DNA of 64,000 bases from Proales similis (lineage: Eukaryota; Rotifera; Eurotatoria; Ploima; Proalidae). Where the stretch lies: positions 2,356,001 to 2,420,000 of the forward strand of contig JAGVRJ010000005.1 of NCBI GenBank assembly GCA_019059635.1, read 5' to 3'. This document shows positions 49,888 through 64,000 of the stretch, piece after piece; the first letter of the stretch is position 1, and the number at the start of each line of letters is the position of its first letter. The notes below the pieces were generated by a model that did no database searches, was not told the origin of the DNA, and worked only from the letters and a program-made list of their open reading frames with translations. The position numbers and the translations under genes were made by a program.

Positions 49888-54727
<4,840 letters not shown>

Positions 54728-55086
54728 TTTGATCGCCACAAAATCATTTGTAGTAGTATCACCTAAAACCCTTTCGAACCTTTTTGATTTTCATCCAATC
54801 TATTCACTTCAGATTTAGTTATCTTTTAAGCTTCTCTAAAGAGCTGTAAATTATCAATAGATGCCATTTACTGCTAGTCATGAGCAGAGACCTCAAGCTT
54901 ACCAAAAATTAGCTCAGAGGTTTTATTGGCTCCTTTCAAATTCAATTCCATAGCGAACCTTTTCTTAATAAATAAAATGATGAAAGCCCACAAACTTTCA
55001 GCAATCTTATTTTATTTTCATTAACTTATCAAACAGTTAAAATCCGCGCAAATATTCTTTTCATCCTAAAGCAATATGTTAATAGA
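54728..55086. other. Intergenic region after AP2M1
   Basis: 359 bp between AP2M1 and the next plus-strand gene, with an AATAAA cluster near 54968-54977 that probably ends AP2M1. Nothing else seen. Confidence 0.5.
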
Positions 55087-55669
55087 ATGAGCGAAAAAAA
55101 AAGGGGAAAATTCTATAGTCCAGAGTATAACTCCTCTCTCAAGCTGATAAAAGATTTGAATGACTTAAAAATCAACGCAAATGAAGTTCAACTATCCGAG
55201 CAAGAGCTTGAAAAAATTAACGAAAAGGTTTTTTCCAATTTTTAAATTTTTATGTGAGAAATTTTAGGTAAAAATGATTGTTTTTTATTTAAAGGCTTCA
55301 AACAAACTTAATCAGAACTGCCCCATTTTTCAAGGCCTAGTCCCGGTCGAACCAGACCAAAATCAACTAATGAAGTCCATTGAAATGCAAAACAAGGCAC
55401 AAAAACTGAAGTCAAATACGTATCTCATCAAGGTTGTAACCATCAAGTCCATGCTGATATCTCTGCTATTTTTAATAATCCATGTGTACTTTATTTGGCT
55501 ATTTAAGGAAAAAAATTACGCGCCGGATATTATGGAGTTCTTTCCAAATGACTTTGCCAAAGAGTTCACTGAATATCATCCGGGCATCAAGCCTCAAATA
55601 TTTACCCTAGACTCTGCCCCAGAGACGGTTGGCAATCAACTCTTAGAGAATTATTTTGCATGGAACTAA
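55087..55669 (+). CDS. Unrecognised single-pass membrane protein, 171 aa
   Basis: Two exons, 55087-55227 and 55295-55669, joined in phase 0 across a 67-nt intron (donor gttttt is weak). The first part is basic, then Glu/Asn-rich. One hydrophobic helix (MLISLLFLIIHVYFIWLF, about residues 106-123) is followed by a polar C-terminal segment (NYAPDIMEFFPNDFAKEF). There is no signal peptide, so a type II or tail-proximal orientation is possible. A poly(A) signal lies at 55812-55817. No family was recognised. Confidence 0.55.
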
Positions 55670-55811
55670 ATTTCCAGGTGGATCTGCGTATTTTACACTT
55701 GGAAATTTCGTACGTGACAATAAATGCGAGCTTGTGTGGTGTAAAAAAATGCTATAATCCAAGTCAGCAGGGAGGACTGTTAAAACCTGTTACTCTTTGA
55801 GTCCTTCAAAA

Positions 55812-55817
55812 AATAAA
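55812..55817 (+). terminator. Poly(A) signal AATAAA
   Basis: 143 nt after the stop at 55669. Confidence 0.45.
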
Positions 55818-56559
55818 GCTTCATTGAACTGACTTTGCAAAAGGAATAGAAGCAGTATATAATTAATTCACTCAAACTCATAAATCGATTCTCAAACCGC
55901 CCTTCGAGTAGAGAGAAATACTCAGAAGGGAATTATGGCAAGTCTCGATTAATTTGCTCATCGACTAGGCAAATAGCACTAGATCAAATGCGAAATACTC
56001 TCTTATGTCGACTCGTTAAACACAAGAGCGAGCGGAGGATCGATGTTTGATTCAGATAATGTCTGACGTTTAAATTGATAGGTTCAAGTACCAAGTGTCG
56101 ATTAACCTTATTCATATTTGCATTTCCTTATTATGCGCCTCTACTGGTAACGCAGGAGCTAGAGAGCTTGATTTTAGTTCATTTAGCTTGGCCTTAAATA
56201 AACAAAAATAGCTCGATTAAATTGGTTTCTTAACCAGATCAGCCGGAAGCGATTTCACAAAAATTAAATCTATAGACATATTTTAAGATCATAAAACTAA
56301 CTTGATGATTTAGCTCTTTTAACTTCGCATTAGATTTCATCAAACTGTAATTTTTTTTCTTTTTAAGAAGAAAAATACTTACATTTTTATACATTTCTAT
56401 ATTTGGGAGCATATGTTCAAAACAGGCAGTTCTAAAGTGTTTAAATCTCCATCGTTAGGCTGAGGATCTCCTCACAAAAGAATCAAGAATGGTAATTAGC
56501 TTAAGTGTTTAAATTAAGGTATAAAACTAAGCAATCAAAATATTTATTAATAGCTGACT
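55818..56559. other. Intergenic region between two small membrane-protein genes
   Basis: About 740 bp of AT-rich sequence. No exon, RNA gene or repeat array seen. Confidence 0.5.
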
Positions 56560-57110
56560 ATGGCCGAATTGATGTCCGAAACGGGCACAATTCAAGCTGA
56601 ATACAAAGTAGTTAATTTAACAGCCAAGCAAAATCTAATTCTAGCATTAATGAGCTTGCTCAATCTTATCCAATTTGGACTTCAAATACAATATGTCCTG
56701 ATAACTGGTAATGCAGTTTTTTGTCTTGCTACTATTTTTTTGGCACCAATAAATATTTCAGCAATATTTCTGGCACTCAGCATTAGTAAGTTCTGATGAA
56801 ATAGCCATTCATTTCTCAATTTATGACAATTCTACCGAAATTCAAAAATTTAGACCTCACAAATGAAGTTGAAAGTCGATTCAAACTCGGAACCTGGGCT
56901 ACTAGGCTTCTTACCGTCGGCCTCATTCCTTTCGCAAATTCAATAGCCCTAAACGTCTTGTACATGTACGAGTGCTACGCATACTTTTCATTCTCTGGTG
57001 AAGAATTAAATTCATGCAGAAATATCAATTATAATATAACTTTATTGATGCTTAATCTCTTCACTTTTATTTTAAATCTTTTGTTCTGCGTTCCTTTTAA
57101 TTTGAACTAA
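56560..57110 (+). CDS. Unrecognised four-helix membrane protein, 160 aa
   Basis: Exons 56560-56785 and 56854-57110 join in phase 1 across a 68-nt intron. The product has four hydrophobic segments: about 26-50 (NLILALMSLLNLIQFGLQI), 55-76 (FCLATIFLAPINISAIFLAL), 94-115 (LLTVGLIPFANSIALNVL) and 138-158 (LLMLNLFTFILNLLFCVPF). The loop between helices 3 and 4 has two Cys and an N-glycosylation-like NYN/NIT stretch. The layout resembles small tetraspan proteins in general, but no signature motif identifies a family. The gene ends tail-to-tail with PHAX, 172 bp away. Confidence 0.6.
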
Positions 57111-57282
57111 ACCAATTGGACAGGCGTTTAATCAAAATTTACAAAAATTCAAATTTTTTAAGTTTCTCTTTGTTGTTTTTAAATAGAAAATCGAAACATA
57201 AGAAACTTTTCTTCAGTGTTACAATAGCGGAGTTACTTTGAAGGAGTATTCGGTTTGAATTTAGCTATAAGCAAGTTAATAT

Positions 57283-58094
57283 TCAGTTTTGGTTAGCTGT
57301 CACTTTTCCAAAAGTTCCATCCTCTGATTTTGAATTTGTTTTTACTAATTCAGATATAATACTCTTTCTCTTTAGCCTTTTTTGCAAGTTTTTTCTCTGT
57401 TTTTGTAGGGCATCTTTAATTAAAATCTGCTTAAGTTGGCATTTAAGAATTGTTTCATCTCTTTTCAAGAGTTGGACGTAAGTTCCTCCGGGTGTTCGTT
57501 TCCGAGAACCGTCCTTTTCGATGGAATTCACAATTCAAAAAATAAAAAAGATCGGTTTTAGTGTTTTTTTACCGATGTTGGAAGTCCGCCTCGTTCCAAG
57601 AGATCTTCCGTGGCATACAAAAGCTGAAGCGATTTTAATTTTCCTAAAACTTTGACACAGCGTCGAATAAGATCAAGGTTTGTCTCTCTTAAATTTTTTG
57701 CTATCTCTCGTGCGACTGCCTCGTCTGAATCATGCTCGCTTGCTTTAATATGGGTTCTTGATTTCTGCTCATCAAAAGTAACTTTTGCTCCAAGTCTCTC
57801 AATTAATTGTGAGTTTTGTCGAGTTGGTATGGTTAAATTCACCAAATTCGGATCCAACAAAGATGAAAGACTGACTGAGTGCGCACTTTTTAAAGCTGAT
57901 TTACCAATTAAATTTTTTTCCCTTTTGAAATCATGTTTGGCTGGCTTATCATAGTCATACGCTTCAACTCCTCTGTCCATATGGACTCGTTCTTCCATAG
58001 TTTTTTCAAAATCAATCGTCTTAACTGACTCACATAGGCTTTCTTCCTGCAATACATCACTCCAAATCGACAATTTTTTTTGATTAAAATTCAT
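57283..58094 (-). CDS. PHAX: PHAX, phosphorylated adapter for RNA export
   Basis: PHAX binds m7G-capped snRNA with the cap-binding complex and recruits CRM1 for nuclear export. Exons 58094-57573 and 57513-57283 join in phase 0 across a 59-nt intron to give 250 residues (human 394). The N-terminal segment has the conserved IWSDVLQEE and a RGVEAYDYD-like motif. The RNA-binding domain (about 145-225) has REIAKNLRETNLDLIRRCVK, LLERGGLPT and GSRKRTPGGTYVQLLKR. A Lys/Arg-rich tail follows. The first ATG in frame is at 58094. The acidic N- and C-terminal extensions of vertebrate PHAX are absent. Confidence 0.93.
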
Positions 58095-58312
58095 GGCCAA
58101 TCTCTTGACTTATATAGTTAAGGCAGGTTGAAAATAAAGGATTATAAATTTTATTATTTTAGTTTCGTTTAAGTATATGATGTCTTCTTGTCTTGCATAT
58201 TTGAATCTATAAGGAGCATAATTATTTAAATGTTAAGTTTTTAATCCTCATAAATAAGGGAAGCGTTGATGAAAATAAAAAGAGTGAAAGAGAAAATTAC
58301 AAAAGCCTTGAA
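58095..58312. other. Bidirectional promoter region, PHAX / IP3 receptor
   Basis: 218 bp separate two divergent start codons. Both promoters and 5' UTRs must be here unless upstream non-coding exons exist. AT-rich; no clear core motif. Confidence 0.55.
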
Positions 58313-61300
58313 ATGGAAAATTCGAGTCGTTTACAAAACCAGTTCCTACATTTAGGAGACACCATCTCAATCTATGCGGAGGGAGTTGGATTCATCTGTA
58401 GTATTGGTTTAATTGATAACCGATGTGTTGTCCAACCTCAGAATGGAGACTTGGATGATCCTCCCATAAGATTTCGAGATTGCTTATTCAAAATTTTACC
58501 TCAATACCGATATTCAGCTCAGCGGCAGTTTTGGAAACAAAAAGTCCAAAATAACTTTCAAGATAAAGTTTTGGATTTTAACCAGCCTGTAATGAACAAA
58601 CTTCAAGTAAGCTATAACTAAATTCTTAATAGATTATGAGTTATTCGTCATTTTGATTATTGAACTAGCATGCTGCTGAATTGGAAAAGATGCAAAACTC
58701 AATAGAAAGCAATAAGATAATTAGATCAGAAATGGTTTTGCGATACGGAAGTATTGTTCAGCTGTTGCACATTAAGAGTAATAAGTTTCTGACGGTAAAC
58801 AAAGCACTACCGGCAGTTATCGAAAAAAATGCAACACGAGTATACCTGGATCGATTGGGAAATGAAGGATCTTGGTTTGCTGTGGAGCCATTTTACAAAC
58901 TTCGAACGATCGGTGATGCAGTAGTTATTGGCGATAGAGTTCTATTGCGTTCTCTTATAGGAAAGCAATGTCTCAACGTCAGTAGTTCGGCTTTCTTAGA
59001 TTATCCTTGCTATAGAGAGGTAAATTTGTTGCTGTTAGGTTTTTAATTCGCATATCAGTTAATATTAAATACCATCAAGGTTAATTTAACTAATTCCTTA
59101 ACAAGTTGGAGACTTCTCATATTTAATTCTCACAAAGAGCAAGACCCGACCCAACTCAAAGCAGTGAGTGCTTTTAAATAAAACATTGAAAAACAACAAC
59201 TAAGCCAAACTGGATAGGGTAACGTTGTAAGAATGTTTCATGCCGAATTAGAAAAATATCTGACATGTGATGAATACGAAAAAAATAACTTTGTGTTTTT
59301 ACGCGGAACTGCTCGCTCAGCAGCTTCTGAGGCAACATCTTCCAAGGCACTTTGGGAGGTAGAAATTGCTTCGGACAAAGCCTGGCGCGGAGGGCTACTC
59401 ACTTGGAATATGAAAATCCGATTAAAACACATGGCAACTGGTCGATATTTGTCGTGTAGACGTTCTGATAGCTACGCTGCATTTGAATTAACCTTGGCGG
59501 AAAAAAGAGACAATGATCAAACAGTTTTTCAACTTGAAGACACTGCAGTCAATTATACAGATCCAGAAATTCCGGTGGTATCTTTTCTTCGAATAAAACA
59601 TTCCGTAAGCGGTTGTTGGATCCAAAGTTCGGGACAAATGATAGACGAAAAAGAAGCAAAACCAATAATGTGGGGACTAGAAGGAAGTTTAAACAAAGAA
59701 GACAGAGAGGCATTTCAACTTTCAGTTGTCTCTGATTCAGAAATAAGAGATTTAGACTTCGTAAACGATGCTTCCATAATGCTTTATGGATACGGTCAGA
59801 AAATATTCCACAACAATCTTTCAGCTCAAGAAAGCGAATCTCTATGTAAACTTTTGTCTGAAATAATCTATTTCCTGGCAAATATTGACGGCGAGCCAGA
59901 TGCGTTGATGGTTCAGCTTGTTGAACCCATAAGAGATCGTCAAAAACTTATACGTGAACAAAATATTCTCCAAAACTTGTTTAGCATCCTTAAAGCGCCA
60001 TTTACTTGCTTTGGAAATACGGACGGAATCACTTTTTCAGGTCTTGAAGACAACAAAGGAAATCTCAAACAGATCTTTCGATTATGTTATCGAATAATCA
60101 AACATTCGCAGGAGTCTTATCGAAAAAACCAAGTATGGACGACCATTTTGTTAATTTATCGTGATAACCATTAACAAGGTTTGACTGTTGGAAAGTTATC
60201 ATTTTATCATTATTTTTTTAGGAATTCATTGCCAAAGAGTTTTCTCTCATGCAAAACCATATCGGCTATGATGTATTAGCAGAGGAGACAATGACAGCTT
60301 TGTTGCATAACAATAGACAGCTTTTGGAAAAGCATATCAATCAAAGAGAAATTGAGACTTTCGTTGAGTTGATTAAAGAAAAACAAGACTATCGTTACCT
60401 TGAATACTTGGCCGATTTGTGCGTTTCTGATAATCAAGCCATGCCTCGAACTCAAGAGCTTATTTGCTCAATTTTGCTTAAACATCAGCAAAACTCTGCT
60501 ATTCTCATGCAAACAAAGTAAAATTTTGTTAAATCGAACCATTTGCTAGAAGGCATAAACTAAAAAAAATTATTCGCAAAGATTAATTGAAATAGCAACA
60601 ATCGATCAGACAGAGGATCCCAGGGTTTCTTCAAAATTGATTCAGTCTAGCCCAAAGGATAACCTCGATGTTGAGTGTTTGCCCATGTTAGAAATATCTG
60701 ATGACTTAGGTTTAAATCAAACGTTGGAAATAAGTCGAATTCAATCAAATTGCGATCCTTTCATAATGATAAACTGGCAAAATCAAGAGTTATCTTTAGA
60801 AGAGTTGGCCAATTCTTCAGAGCCGGAAATGAAAAATGTTCTTGAATACTACAAGTAAGGGTTTAGTCAGAGCCAGAACCTTTCTAAACAATTCAAAAAT
60901 TTTTGAATTTTTCAAGACACCAGTTAAATCTGTATTCCAACATGTGTATTGATCGGCAATATTTGGCAATTGAATCATTCAGATCAGAGATGAGCGTCAG
61001 TTTGATTCTTCGGTAATTCCTGGGTTCTGAAGTGGGCTTTAAGATAGCATGGTCTGAAATTAATCATGTTCGTCATTTAGGGGAATAATGGACGAAAAGA
61101 TTTCGTTTGAATTACGATCTTTATTTTGCAGACTAATGCTCCATCTGCATGTAAGAAAAAATGTTTGAAAAATGATGCTTCAATAATGAATTCAATAATG
61201 AATGAATTAGATCGATTGCGAACCTCAAGAACCAATTACAATCATTAACTATGCGCACATATGGGACAAAATTCCTTTTGAGTGCAGTATCAAAAAGTAA

Positions 61301-64000
61301 GTGTATAAAGCAAGACGAAATTGAGAAAAGGTTAACAAAATCAAATAACCCAATACAAAGCTATCGGCTCAACCCGACCCAAAATCGGAGTGAGGACAGT
61401 CATAATTTCATGGTCTCCAATACAGAATTCAGGAAAATAAAATTATATCACGAAGAAAGAGAAAGGGCAATATGTAGAGAGCAGTTAAATGACCTTAATA
61501 ACAATTCAGACCATACACCAAAAAAACAAAAGCGAACAAACAAGCAAAGTTCAACGTACCAAAATCAAAAGACAAAATTTGAATATCTTCTAAAATATGT
61601 TACTTTTTTTGTTCAAAATCTTGGTTCTCAAAGATATTCGTTTGAAAATGAAAGCCAAAATAAGTTTATTTTCGAAGTAAGCCATTGATTCAAGTGAGAA
61701 AAAAACTTAAATATTTCAATTATATAATATATCATTTAGGTTCTAAAACTCATTAAATCACTGATAATATTTGGGTTTTACTCTTTTGAACAGCTGCTCT
61801 CAATTGTGCGAAATATTCTAAGGCTTCTTGATCAAGATCATGATGGAATAAGTAATACAGGTAAGAATTATTACTCCAGCTTTCAAAGATTTTCTTGCAG
61901 AAAACTTATCACTTGATGCAAGACAAGGGAAAATATTTCAAAAAGAATCATTATCATCATGAGATTGAATTGAGAATTATAGAAATTTTAGAGGTAAGGT
62001 TTGCCATTCGCTTTTGTGTTATTCCAAATAACTTTTTCTGATTTCTTTTTGAATCAAAAAGCTTACATTTAATTCAATTCTTGGTTTTAAAATTACATCT
62101 GTCTTGAGTATTTTTAAAAAACATATTACAGACCGGCAAAATGAATTAGAAGATCAAAATCCTAGACAGATTCATTCAATTATTGAAAGTGATGCAGAAT
62201 ATTTTATCCCAAAAAATCTTGAAAGAATAATATTTGATGAATTGGGAGGAGAGCTACTTTTAAGAGTACTAATCAAACTTTTAGTTAATCAAAACCCGAA
62301 AGTTGTCAATGGAGCACTTAAACTATTATTACGATTTTTCAATCAGGCACAGGAAATAACAAAAGCACTAAGTCAGGTAAGCTTACTTTTGGATAAACTT
62401 TTTTGTGTATTTAAAACTATCCTCTTTTAAGGTTCAGTTATTGATATCTAAAGAAGATGCTAATAATTTCAATCTCTTAAGACTAATACTAGAAAAATTA
62501 CGCATTCTAGTGGAACAATCAGAGCTTTGGTGTATCAAAAAAGATCAAAATATAAATTCGAACAAAGAGCCAGCTTTAGCCAAAAGAAATAAAGGCGATC
62601 GTTCCATTTGTGAGCTTACTAGAAAATTTAATATAAAATGTAACTTAAGCACTGAGCAGCTTGAGAAACTGTCCAAGCAGGCGTTTATTGGAGAGCCGAA
62701 CGATTTAAATGCATTTTCAAACTATCAAGAATTGTATGAAATTTTATTAATTCTGAAAGGATTCTGTATTCAAGAAAAGCATATCGGCAAAGAAGTTGTG
62801 ACGCATCCAAAAAAAAAAGAACAGCATTTGCTCAGAAATATGAATGTACACAGAAGTATTTTCGATCTGATTAAGATATTCTATGAAAAAGATGACTATC
62901 GCATGAAAATAATTTTCGACACAGCACATGAATTTTTTGAATGCTTTTGTTATGAAAATTTGCAAAATCAATATGTTTTGCATGAACTTATTGATTTTAA
63001 ATGCTTCCCAAACAGTTACTGCGAAGTTAAAACCGCAAAGGCTATCTTTAAAGACAATAAAATCCTGTGCGAAGAAATTTCTGAGCAAGTGATTCAAAAC
63101 ATGGGGCAAAACTTTGAAAATCAAAAGGATGATGAGTCTAAAATAGCCTATATAGAATTTTTTACGTCAATATGTTCTGTTAACGGTTTTGCGTTGCAAA
63201 GGAATCAAAATTTAGTAGCTAATGAGCTCTTGAATACAGACATATTCAGTTCGCATCTTGATACAGCTCATTTTGACGAAATAAGGTTAATATTGAATGA
63301 GAATAAGAGTGACCAGCTTAAGCTCCCACGCCTCAGACTTCATTTAAGCATTATTGAGCTTCTGAGCGCCTTAACTTGTGGAAAAAACACTTTTACTGCA
63401 ATTAAATTTGGCCCGTTAGTTTCTCTCGAAAAAATAGAAAGAATATTCACAATCAATAATTGCCCACATTCTTTACGAGATATTTACCTAAAATTTATAT
63501 TAAACTCTATACTTATAAGCGAAAATGAAACTTATGAAGTTTCTCGAGATAAATACTTTTGGAAGCTTTTAATAGTACTAAGCGATGAAATTAATGAGTT
63601 AAACGAACTAGATAAAGTTGATTCATCGATTCAATCTAAAAAATTGTATGGCGATACTTTCATTGACTTCATAATCGCCCTGTTTACTTATGAGAATTTT
63701 ATGGTAAACGTCGAGGTAAACTGACTCGAATCTGGATATTTTTCCTTTTTAACTCATAACATTTTACTAGAAAAAAAAAGAATTTTTAAAGTTATATATG
63801 GCCCTCAAAAAGCTTCTTGACGCAAAGTGGGCAAACGAAATACAATTATCAAACATATCTTATACTTTAAGCCTGTTGAGAGAAAGAGCTTCTTGTTTCA
63901 ATGTTTCACCAATATCCCAAGAAGATTTTAAAATTAATGAAAAAAACCATACTTCATTGGTTGATTTGAAACAACTTTCAAAAGAAATGCCTTCACTTAA
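58313..64000 (+). CDS. ITPR: Inositol 1,4,5-trisphosphate receptor, 3' partial
   Basis: An ER calcium-release channel opened by IP3. Exons: 58313-58606, 58669-59019, 59080-59163, 59218-60132, 60222-60517, 60582-60854, 60917-61012, 61081-61150, 61211-61296, 61361-61676, 61740-61860, 61923-61993, 62062-62376, 62432-63715 and 63771 to beyond 64000; about 1600 residues, all in phase. The suppressor domain starts with [11 protein letters not shown] and has [14 protein letters not shown] and [14 protein letters not shown] repeats follow ([33 protein letters not shown]). In the IP3-binding core, [12 protein letters not shown] and YRKNQ keep the basic residues and Tyr that contact IP3 in vertebrates; the loop RTTGR reads RGTAR here. 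[20 protein letters not shown] and the armadillo regulatory region (VEQSELW) follow. The transmembrane channel lies outside the window. Confidence 0.95.
59218..60132 (+). other. IP3-binding core exon of the IP3 receptor
   Basis: A 305-residue exon covering the end of the MIR trefoil and the start of the alpha domain. Contact residues corresponding to vertebrate R504, K508, R511, Y567, R568 and K569 are all present; the loop corresponding to 265-269 is Arg-Gly-Thr-Ala-Arg (residues 272-276 here). Confidence 0.85.

Noticed and set aside
61297-61330. Possible 34-nt intron in the IP3 receptor ending at 61330
   Set aside because: An acceptor at 61360 gives a normal 64-nt intron in the same phase, so the longer one was chosen.

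Overview
This window is nuclear DNA from an animal. It is AT-rich, its genes are split by very short introns (mostly about 50-70 nt, a few 38-40 nt) with GT-AG borders, and AATAAA signals lie close behind stop codons. The gene set (dystrophin, a DSL-type Notch ligand, HCN and TRPC channels, IP3 receptor, AP-2 mu, UPF2, PHAX, NVL) is bilaterian. A SAXO axonemal protein implies motile cilia or flagellated sperm. A dystrophin gene packed into under 20 kb points to a miniaturised or compact genome, for example a small spiralian. I cannot name the species. No bacterial, viral or transposon genes were recognised. I built the exon models by hand from reading frame, splice-site phase and family similarity; nearly all junctions are phase-consistent.

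Layout. 1-1569: non-coding, upstream of the first visible dystrophin exon. 1570-20364 (+): dystrophin from spectrin repeat 1 to the natural stop, 33 exons; the actin-binding CH domains must lie upstream of the window. 20706-22317 (-): SAXO, tail-to-tail with dystrophin. 23238-26836 (+): UPF2. 28648-32304 (+): a TRPC channel. 34616-38119 (+): an HCN channel with a 12-nt microexon. 40196-45389 (+): a Notch ligand, with a second phase-compatible terminal exon at 45644-46197. 46585-47130 (-): an unrecognised basic protein. 47131-49887: a 2.8-kb stretch with no recognised gene. 49888-52888 (-): NVL, head-to-head with AP2M1 at 53225-54727 (+). 55087-55669 (+) and 56560-57110 (+): two small unrecognised membrane proteins. 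57283-58094 (-): PHAX, head-to-head with an IP3 receptor that runs from 58313 (+) off the right end.

The genes are unrelated neighbours rather than an operon-like unit. They cover the membrane cytoskeleton (dystrophin), cilia (SAXO), RNA processing (UPF2 in nonsense-mediated decay, PHAX in snRNA export, NVL in ribosome assembly), excitability and calcium (HCN, TRPC, IP3R), Notch signalling and endocytosis (AP-2 mu). The most interesting points are two alternative 3' ends for the Notch ligand that encode different transmembrane and cytoplasmic segments, the HCN microexon, and two large disordered exons inserted into the dystrophin rod.
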